Positions 52,658 to 58,992 of a stretch of DNA of 64,000 bases are shown one piece after another. The stretch covers positions 631,655 to 695,654 of the forward strand of contig CAJTTZ010000001.1 in NCBI GenBank assembly GCA_910579505.1, read 5' to 3'. The stretch's first letter is position 1. Each line of letters opens with the position of its first letter. Origin of the DNA: an uncultured Lachnospiraceae bacterium. Its GTDB lineage: Bacteria; Bacillota; Clostridia; Lachnospirales; Lachnospiraceae. The notes under the pieces are model-generated. The model was not told the origin of the DNA and did no database searches. It was given only the letters and a program-made list of their open reading frames with translations. Position numbers and translations under genes: made by a program.

Positions 52658-53080
52658 ATGATGGCACATAAAACATACAAAAAAACACTATGTCTTTTTT
52701 ACATACTGATCCTGCTCCTCTGGAGCGTCTGTTCTGGCGCGTCTTCTGTCTCAGAGATCACAGACACCGTCTGCGGTATGCAGGATTGTTATGTAAACCA
52801 TTCTTCTGTCATCACTTCTACGTCAAGACATCTCCCTGCCCAGAAATATCTTTCTGTGAGGGATTCCGGCACGGCGGAAACACTTTCTGCCGCCAGAAAA
52901 AGCGATGCAAGAACGCTGTCACGCACTGTAAAACAGATTGCGACGCATCTCTTTCCCGGCAGTCTTTCTGCGAACCAGCACGCCCTTTCCGGGCTCTTTT
53001 TGGCATATAAGATACCTTCGCATCGTCTTTGCGGCATCATCATCGCAAATTATATCCACAGACAGGACGGGCAAAAATAA
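52658..53080 (+). CDS. Exported or membrane protein of unknown family
   Basis: About 140 residues. The N-terminus has a basic start then a hydrophobic helix (LCLFYILILLLWSVCSG), like a signal peptide or anchor. The rest is hydrophilic with a CGMQDC pair and no motif I recognise. There is no ribosome site before the ATG-ATG, and the -10 box is right upstream, suggesting a leaderless message. The frame stays open 12 codons earlier. It is the first of three plus-strand genes here. Confidence 0.55.
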   Translation: MMAHKTYKKTLCLFYILILLLWSVCSGASSVSEITDTVCGMQDCYVNHSSVITSTSRHLPAQKYLSVRDSGTAETLSAARKSDARTLSRTVKQIATHLFPGSLSANQHALSGLFLAYKIPSHRLCGIIIANYIHRQDGQK

Positions 53081-53159
53081 TTATCCTTTTTCACACGTTT
53101 TTCCAATGACATAACACACACAGAAATGTTCTAAATTGTGAAAAAGGAGATTTGAATAA

Positions 53160-53303
53160 ATGAATATCGGACTTTTAATATTGATTGTAATCGGCGGCGC
53201 CGCAGGCGGACTGTCTACTCTTTATATTGCCATTTCCCTCTTTGGCACACTCGGTTTCAAGATTTTCAGAAAGGTAAAATACGGAATTTCCCTCTTCAAT
53301 TAG
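53160..53303 (+). CDS. Small 47-residue membrane protein
   Basis: Too short for standard gene calling, but it has a strong AAAAAGGAG site ten bases before ATG. The chain begins MNIGLLILIVIGGAAGGLS, a single hydrophobic helix with small-residue GGAAGG, and ends in a basic, aromatic tail (FRKVKYGISLFN). It is flanked downstream by a perfect hairpin. Its codon pattern and site make it a likely real gene; its function is unknown. Confidence 0.65.
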   Translation: MNIGLLILIVIGGAAGGLSTLYIAISLFGTLGFKIFRKVKYGISLFN

Positions 53304-53322
53304 AGTGATCTGTAAATAGCGT

Positions 53323-53361
53323 ATACCCCATAAATAGCTGCATATACTATTTATGGGGTAT
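53323..53361 (+). terminator. 15-bp perfect hairpin, terminator or translation switch
   Basis: Arms ATACCCCATAAATAG and CTATTTATGGGGTAT with a nine-base loop, followed by TTTCT. It ends five bases before the next start codon. The GGGG of the right arm is the only ribosome site for that gene, so folding would hide it. Confidence 0.75.
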
Positions 53362-53366
53362 TTTCT

Positions 53367-53915
53367 ATGAAACATTTAAGACACTGTACTATTATCGGAA
53401 TTATTTTTGTCCTGGTGACAGGCACGCTGTCCCACTTCCTATATAACTGGTCTGGGCAAAATCCCGTTGTCGGTCTTTTCACACCTGTTAACGAGTCCGT
53501 CTGGGAACATATGAAGCTGCTGTTCTTTCCCATGCTGCTCTATTCCCTCATTATGATTTTGAAATACAGGAGGCAATACCCCCATATCGCTTCCGCGCTG
53601 TTCTTCGGCATAATAGCGGGCACGATTCTCATCCCGCTTTTTTACTATGCCTACACTTCTATTCTCGGCACAAATTATCTCTTTCTGGATATCGGCATCT
53701 TTATCCTGAGCATTGTCATCAGCTTCTGGCTGACCTATAAGCTCACGCTGCCACACAGGCTGGAAGGCTCTACCCTTGTTTTAGGACTCGCCGTCGGTGT
53801 TCTTCTGCTCTGTTTTCTGCGGTTTTCTTATCATGCCCCAAATACGGTCATTTTTCAGGACCCTACAGCAGATAATTGTTTTCACGATTGGCAATCTGAA
53901 AACCAACTAGTTTAA
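53367..53915 (+). CDS. DUF6512-like integral membrane protein
   Basis: A 182-residue protein with five or six membrane helices. The segment LFTPVNESVWEHMKLLFFPM is characteristic of the DUF6512 family. The family function is not known. The start ATG has only GGGG within the hairpin arm as a ribosome site. Its 3' end overlaps, tail to tail, a small minus-strand gene by 53 bases. Confidence 0.82.
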   Translation: MKHLRHCTIIGIIFVLVTGTLSHFLYNWSGQNPVVGLFTPVNESVWEHMKLLFFPMLLYSLIMILKYRRQYPHIASALFFGIIAGTILIPLFYYAYTSILGTNYLFLDIGIFILSIVISFWLTYKLTLPHRLEGSTLVLGLAVGVLLLCFLRFSYHAPNTVIFQDPTADNCFHDWQSENQLV

Positions 53916-54012
53916 AGGTCGCATAACCACCCACAACCAACGGCTCCGCCTTACAGATTTCCTCTGCTTCCTCGCGGCTCTCCGTTTTCAGAATATACAT
54001 CTGTTTTTCCAT
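53863..54012 (-). CDS. Short YCII-like protein, possibly truncated
   Basis: A 49-residue frame behind GGAAGGAGAGTCAAAT. MEKQMYILKTESREEAEEIC then GGYATFKLVGFQI resembles the C-terminal half of YCII-like proteins, which are usually about 90 residues. So it is a mini-protein or a remnant. It overlaps the DUF6512 gene on the opposite strand. Confidence 0.5.
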   Translation of the reverse strand: MEKQMYILKTESREEAEEICKAEPLVVGGYATFKLVGFQIANRENNYLL

Positions 54013-54108
54013 ATTTGACTCTCCTTCCTGTTTTTTATATATTACATGAAATACATACATTTCGCCAGATAAAATTGCTGTTCTTTTTCAAATAATTCCA
54101 CCATAACT

Positions 54109-54142
54109 AAAAAAGACATTAGTATAATCTAATGTCTTTTTC
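54109..54142 (-). terminator. Terminator after tRNA-Leu
   Basis: AAAAAGACATTAG and CTAATGTCTTTTT form a 13-bp stem with a six-base loop. It ends in T on the minus strand, downstream of the tRNA. Confidence 0.85.
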
Positions 54143-54152
54143 CAAATATTAC

Positions 54153-54235
54153 TGCTGGTGGTGGGACTTGAACCCACACGTGGTTGCCCACAACAGATTT
54201 TGAGTCTGCCTCGTCTGCCATTCCGACACACCAGC
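54153..54235 (-). tRNA. tRNA-Leu (anticodon CAA)
   Basis: An 83-base cloverleaf with a long variable arm, as expected for Leu. The acceptor stem is GCTGGTG/CACCAGC with discriminator A. The anticodon loop is CTCAAAA with anticodon CAA (codon UUG). The T-arm is GGGTTCAAGTCCC. The 3' CCA is not encoded. Confidence 0.95.
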
Positions 54236-54326
54236 TCTCATTATACCCGGCTGCAATGTCCGTCTGCCTGAATCCCCATCTGCAACCAAGCTATATCTTA
54301 CCATAACGCCGGGCTGTTGGCAAGAT

Positions 54327-55391
54327 TTATTCGCAGAAATTCGTCGAGCCCATCGTGTCAATAAATTTATTATATTCAGACACATCCAATCCTTTGTTCA
54401 TTTTCTTTGTGTATGACAGTAACTCTTTGGGAATATCCTCCTCTCCGATGTATGGAAATACATAAAAATCTTTACCTACATAATTTACCAAAATTTTTTT
54501 CTTTCTCAATTCTGCTACCGTTTCTGCAAGAATTTTTTCAATTTGCACGTTCTGCTTTTTCATTCGTTCGCGCATTTTTTCTTCTTCGTCAGCATCCCAT
54601 ATCCCGTCACATTCATCTAAATCAATACAATTTTCCAGCAGATATTCCTGTACCTGGCGAAACGCGTCCATATTATTTTCAGAATACTTATACTCCTCTG
54701 GTATGTATTTTTTCTCCATACTGCCTATACAATTTTCTTTGGTCTGCACAATGACTTCGCACATATAGCGCCAATCGGCATCTTCGGCATCACAGTGCAT
54801 ACGGAAACTCATTGCATAAATTTCTTCTTTGTCACCCGCCGTTTTTTCGCACGCATCCGATATCGCCTGACGGATTGCAGCGGCAAGCTTTTCTTTTAAA
54901 ACGCCTTTGTCCAGTTTCTTTTTATTTGGTAATTTCCTGCCCGGAATTTTCTTTGGCTGCTTTTGCTCAGATTCGGTAATCGGTATACCAAGCTCCGTAT
55001 ATTTCTTTTCGATCAGGGAAACAATCTCGGGCGTACTCCATATCTTTGCATACCCCAATGCGTCAACCTCACCATAGCTTAACTGATACTTTACCGTCAG
55101 ATCCATATCCTGTTCCAGGAAAAGGCTTACCATTTCGGGATTTTTCCAGTTGATCGCTGCAAACAACGGGTTTTTTGAAATACTATCCGTCTCAATACGT
55201 GCGCCTTTGGAGAGAAAGTATTCTACGCTTTCCTTTTTTCCACAATCGACAGCTATGTTAAGCCATGTCCCATATAATTTATGTTCCTCTTCCAGCAGTT
55301 GCGGTCTTTCTTCAAAAAAAGCTTTGATGGTGTCAATATCATCATTTTCCATGGCTTTCCGCATGGATTTAAGAACTTCTGTCTCTATCAT
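54327..55391 (-). CDS. Ankyrin-repeat protein with DUF4303-like domain
   Basis: A 354-residue protein. The N-terminal ~130 residues show ankyrin-type repeats (GTWLNIAVDCGKKESVEYFL, NPLFAAINWKNPEMVSLFL). A basic linker with KKIPGRKLPNKKKLDKG follows. From about 180 the chain (IYAMSFRMHCDAEDADWRYM) resembles DUF4303, a domain often found in immunity or SMI1-type neighbourhoods. No toxin gene is next to it here. An immunity-type role is inference. It has no signal peptide. Confidence 0.8.
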   Translation of the reverse strand: MIETEVLKSMRKAMENDDIDTIKAFFEERPQLLEEEHKLYGTWLNIAVDCGKKESVEYFLSKGARIETDSISKNPLFAAINWKNPEMVSLFLEQDMDLTVKYQLSYGEVDALGYAKIWSTPEIVSLIEKKYTELGIPITESEQKQPKKIPGRKLPNKKKLDKGVLKEKLAAAIRQAISDACEKTAGDKEEIYAMSFRMHCDAEDADWRYMCEVIVQTKENCIGSMEKKYIPEEYKYSENNMDAFRQVQEYLLENCIDLDECDGIWDADEEEKMRERMKKQNVQIEKILAETVAELRKKKILVNYVGKDFYVFPYIGEEDIPKELLSYTKKMNKGLDVSEYNKFIDTMGSTNFCE

Positions 55392-55435
55392 TCTGCATTT
55401 TCCCTCAACATGCCTTGTAACTGAACGTTCCCGTT

Positions 55436-56707
55436 CTACACTCCCAGCTTCCCATACACCTCAAATCCGTCAAGCGTCGCGAAGTAATCCTTCGGCGTCT
55501 CCGCCCTCCTGATGAGCTGCACGCTGCCGTCCTCTTTCAATAAAAGCTCCGCCGACTTCAATTTCCCGTTATAGTTATAACCCATGGCGTAGCCGTGGGC
55601 ACCCGTGTCGTGAATCACCAGATAGTCCCCTTTCTCAATTTCCGGGAGCATCCGGTCAATGGCGAACTTGTCATTGTTCTCGCAAAGTGAGCCCGCCACG
55701 TCATACATGTGGTCGCAGGGCGCATTCTCCTTGCCCAGCACCGTGATATGGTGGTACGCGCCGTACATGGCGGGACGCATCAGATTCACCGCGCAGGCGT
55801 CCACACCGATATACTCCTTGTGGGTGTGTTTCTCGTGAATCGCCTGTGTCACGAGCGCGCCGTAAGGCCCTGTCATAAAGCGTCCCATCTCGGTATAGAT
55901 CGCGGTATCTCCCATGCCCGCGGGCACAAGCACCTCGTCAAACACCTTATGCACACCCTCGCCGATGGCTCTGATATCGTTCGCCTCCTGATCGGGCTGG
56001 TAAGCGATGCCCACGCCGCCGGAAAGGTTGATAAAGGAAAGCTGCACGCCCACCTTCTCCTTGATCTGCACCGCCAGCTCAAAGAGCTGTTTAGCAAGCT
56101 GCGGATAATACTCATTGGTCACTGTATTGCTGGCAAGGAACGCGTGAAGACCGAAACGCTTCACCCCTTTTTCCTTCAAAATGCGGTACCCCTCAAAAAG
56201 CTGCTCTGGCGTAAACCCATACTTGGAATCGCCCGGATTGTCCATGATGCCGTTGCTCATCTGGAACACGCCGCCGGGATTGTAACGGCAGCTCATGGTC
56301 TCGGGCAGTTTCCCCAGAATGCCCTCCACAAAGTCGATATGTGTGATGTCGTCCAGATTGATAATGCCGCCCACCTTCGCGCAGTATTCGTACTCCTGCG
56401 CCGGGGTATCGTTGGACGAAAACATAATGTCGTCCCCATTGATTCCCAGAGCGTTACTCAGCATCAGCTCCGTCATGGAAGAACAGTCGCAGCCCGCGCC
56501 GTACTCGTGCAGAATCTGGATCAGGAACGGATTTGGGCACGCTTTCACCGCGAAATATTCCTTAAATCCCTTATTCCATGCAAACGCTTCCTGTACCGCT
56601 TTTGCGTTCTCACGGATGCCCTTCTCGTCATAAATATGGAAAGGCGTGGGGTACGTCTTTACGATCTCCTCGATCTGTTCTTTCGTCACAAATGTTGTTT
56701 TTTCCAT
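55436..56707 (-). CDS. lysA: Diaminopimelate decarboxylase family PLP enzyme
   Basis: A 423-residue protein of fold-type III PLP enzymes. The PLP Lys is in YFAVKACPNPFLIQIL, and INLSGGVGIAYQPDQ carries the Gly-rich phosphate loop. Other signatures are YTEMGRFMTGPYGALV and SLCENNDKFAIDRMLP, with HDTGAHGYAMGYNYNG near the C-terminus. It would decarboxylate meso-diaminopimelate to lysine. A related amino-acid decarboxylase is possible. The start ATG lies behind GGAGTAAATTTATCCT. It follows ung with 64 bases between. Confidence 0.87.
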   Translation of the reverse strand: MEKTTFVTKEQIEEIVKTYPTPFHIYDEKGIRENAKAVQEAFAWNKGFKEYFAVKACPNPFLIQILHEYGAGCDCSSMTELMLSNALGINGDDIMFSSNDTPAQEYEYCAKVGGIINLDDITHIDFVEGILGKLPETMSCRYNPGGVFQMSNGIMDNPGDSKYGFTPEQLFEGYRILKEKGVKRFGLHAFLASNTVTNEYYPQLAKQLFELAVQIKEKVGVQLSFINLSGGVGIAYQPDQEANDIRAIGEGVHKVFDEVLVPAGMGDTAIYTEMGRFMTGPYGALVTQAIHEKHTHKEYIGVDACAVNLMRPAMYGAYHHITVLGKENAPCDHMYDVAGSLCENNDKFAIDRMLPEIEKGDYLVIHDTGAHGYAMGYNYNGKLKSAELLLKEDGSVQLIRRAETPKDYFATLDGFEVYGKLGV

Positions 56708-56771
56708 AGGATAAATTTACTCCTCTCTCGTATATCATTCCCTATTTAGTGCTCTTTATTTGAAGGAAACC

Positions 56772-57452
56772 TCAACTGAGATTCTCAATTTGCCAGTTGA
56801 TCGGCTCTACCCCATTCTTTTCCAAAAAAGCGTTGCACTGGCTGAAATGCCTGCAGCCGAAAAATCCCCTATATGCCGACAACGGACTCGGATGGGGCGC
56901 TTTTAAGATCAGGTGCTTCGGATTCGTCAGCATCGGAATCTTGCTCTGCGCAGGGCGTCCCCAGAGCAGATACACGATTGGCCGATCCTGCTCGTTCACC
57001 GCACGGATCACCGCGTCCGTGAACTCCTCCCAGCCTTTTCCCTGATGGGAATTTGCCTGGTGCGCCCGCACAGTCAGCACCGTATTCAAAAGCAGCACGC
57101 CCTGGTCCGCCCACTTCTGCAAATACCCGTTGTCAGGTATATAACAGCCCAGATCATCCTGCAGTTCCTTATATATATTCTGCAAAGACGGCGGTATCTC
57201 CTTCTGGTCCGGCAGCACCGAAAAGCTCATGCCGTGCGCCTGATGCTCATTGTGGTAGGGATCCTGCCCCAGAAGCAGCACTTTTACTTTACTCAGAGGT
57301 GTAAAATGAAAGGCGTTAAAAATATCGTCCGCCGGCGGATATACCACCCGTTTACTGTACTCCTCTTTCACAAACATGTAAAGGTTTTTGTAATAAGGTT
57401 TCCGAAATTCACTGTCCAGGGCCTGCGCCCAGTCGTTTGCCAGCATCGCCAT
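56772..57452 (-). CDS. ung: Uracil-DNA glycosylase
   Basis: A 226-residue protein of family 1. Active-site GQDPYHNEHQAHGMSF with the catalytic Asp, and HPSPLSAYRGFFGCRHFSQ with the catalytic His. It removes uracil from DNA as the first step of base excision repair. It begins past the hisF terminator and ends before lysA. Confidence 0.97.
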   Translation of the reverse strand: MAMLANDWAQALDSEFRKPYYKNLYMFVKEEYSKRVVYPPADDIFNAFHFTPLSKVKVLLLGQDPYHNEHQAHGMSFSVLPDQKEIPPSLQNIYKELQDDLGCYIPDNGYLQKWADQGVLLLNTVLTVRAHQANSHQGKGWEEFTDAVIRAVNEQDRPIVYLLWGRPAQSKIPMLTNPKHLILKAPHPSPLSAYRGFFGCRHFSQCNAFLEKNGVEPINWQIENLS

Positions 57453-57504
57453 TGTGCTTTCTTCCTTTCTCTTTCGTCATAAACCCCTGCCACCGAGCAT
57501 AAAA

Positions 57505-57540
57505 GGGCATAGAACCGCCTCTTTCCTGTTCCTATGCCCC
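57505..57540 (-). terminator. Terminator after hisF
   Basis: On the minus strand GGGCATAGGAAC and GTTCTATGCCC pair with one bulged base, then TTTTATG. It ends the hisH-hisF transcript. Confidence 0.8.
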
Positions 57541-57586
57541 CTTGCATACCTGAATCCACATTATACGTCAGCACTTTTTGCGTTTC

Positions 57587-58351
57587 TCACTCTAATCGTA
57601 CGGAAATACCCTTTTCCCGCAGATATCTCTTTAAATCCCTGATCTCCATCTCCTTGAAATGAAAGAGGGATGCCGCCAGCGCCGCCTCCGCCTTTCCCTC
57701 CGTGAAAGCCTCGTAAAAATGCGCCATAGTTCCCGCACCGCCGGAAGCAATCACCGGGATCGACACGTTCTCCGCGACGGCTCTCGTCAGTTCCAGGTCA
57801 TATCCCGCCTTCGTGCCGTCCCCGTCCATACTGGTCAGAAGAATCTCTCCCGCCCCCAGCTTTTCCGCTTCCATGGCCCATTCCACGGCGTCAATCCCCA
57901 TATCCACGCGGCCGCCGTTTTTGTAGATGGTAAACCCTTTCCCGTCGGCGCGCCTTTTCGCATCAATTGCCACTACCACGCACTGACTGCCGAATTTATC
58001 CGCCGCTTCGCTGATCAGATTAGGATTCATGATCGCCGCCGAATTGACGGAAACCTTATCCGCACCCTCCCGCAGAATCGCCTTAAAATCATCTACCGTG
58101 CGGATGCCGCCTCCCACCGTAAAGGGGATAAACACCTTCTCGGCAACCTTTCTCACCATCTCAACAGCCGTGTCCCTCGCGTCAGAGGAAGCCGTGATAT
58201 CCAGAAATACAAGCTCGTCCGCCCCCGACTTGTCATAAGCCGCGCCGACCTCTGCCGGATCGCCCGCATCCTTAAAATTGATGAAATTAACGCCCTTGAC
58301 AACCCTGCCGTTTTTCACATCGAGGCAGGGAATAATCCGCTTTGTGTGCAT
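57587..58351 (-). CDS. hisF: Imidazole glycerol phosphate synthase, cyclase subunit
   Basis: A 254-residue TIM barrel. CLDVKNGRVVKGVNF with the catalytic Asp11 position, and the second Asp in LLTSMDGDGTKAGYD. It takes ammonia from HisH to form imidazole glycerol phosphate and AICAR in histidine synthesis. The start lies 12 bases past hisH. Confidence 0.97.
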   Translation of the reverse strand: MHTKRIIPCLDVKNGRVVKGVNFINFKDAGDPAEVGAAYDKSGADELVFLDITASSDARDTAVEMVRKVAEKVFIPFTVGGGIRTVDDFKAILREGADKVSVNSAAIMNPNLISEAADKFGSQCVVVAIDAKRRADGKGFTIYKNGGRVDMGIDAVEWAMEAEKLGAGEILLTSMDGDGTKAGYDLELTRAVAENVSIPVIASGGAGTMAHFYEAFTEGKAEAALAASLFHFKEMEIRDLKRYLREKGISVRLE

Positions 58352-58363
58352 CGCTGCTCCATT

Positions 58364-58969
58364 CTATATTTCTAAAAAGTTCTGTAATATCTTAAGTCCC
58401 GTCTCCGAGCTTTTCTCCGGGTGAAACTGACAGGCAAAGACATTGTCCCGCTCCACCGAAGCGTGAATCAGTGTTCCGTACTCCGTGGCTGCCTTCACGA
58501 TCTGCGGATCGTCCGCTTTTAAATAGTAGGAATGCACGAAATACACATAAGCGCCTTCCGCAATCCCCAAAAACAGCCGTCCCGGATTCGGAAATGTCAG
58601 GGAGTTCCAGCCAATGTGGGGTATTTTCAGATCCTCCCCATCTGGAATGCGAAGGATTTTTCCGGGTAAAAGCCCAAGCCCCTCCACACCGGGCGCCTCC
58701 TCGCTGCTCTCAAACATGAGCTGTAAGCCCAGACATATCCCGAGAAACGGAATCTTTTTATCCACAGCCTCCCGGATTACAGGAACCAGCCCGTAGCCGT
58801 GCAGCTTACCCATGGCGTCGCCAAAGGCACCCACGCCGGGCAGGATCACGTGATCCGCCAAGAGGATTTCTTCCCTGTCTCTTGTCAACACAGCCTCATG
58901 TCCGAGCAGCGCCACCGCCTTTTCCACACTCTTGATATTTCCGGCGTCATAATCAATAATCGCTACCAT
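58364..58969 (-). CDS. hisH: Imidazole glycerol phosphate synthase, glutaminase subunit
   Basis: A 201-residue class I glutamine amidotransferase. The nucleophile Cys is in FLGICLGLQLMFESS, and the His and Glu are in CQFHPEKSSETG. The start is ATG after GGAGGAAATG, giving MVAIIDYDAGNI; ATGs just upstream sit in the ribosome site. It supplies ammonia to HisF. Only these two his genes are here, downstream of the acidic repeat protein by 23 bases. Confidence 0.96.
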   Translation of the reverse strand: MVAIIDYDAGNIKSVEKAVALLGHEAVLTRDREEILLADHVILPGVGAFGDAMGKLHGYGLVPVIREAVDKKIPFLGICLGLQLMFESSEEAPGVEGLGLLPGKILRIPDGEDLKIPHIGWNSLTFPNPGRLFLGIAEGAYVYFVHSYYLKADDPQIVKAATEYGTLIHASVERDNVFACQFHPEKSSETGLKILQNFLEI

Positions 58970-58992
58970 CATTTCCTCCATGTCAGAGCAGT

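Noticed and set aside
54149..54385. 78-codon frame crossing tRNA-Leu
   Set aside because: It covers the tRNA and its flanks and has no protein features.
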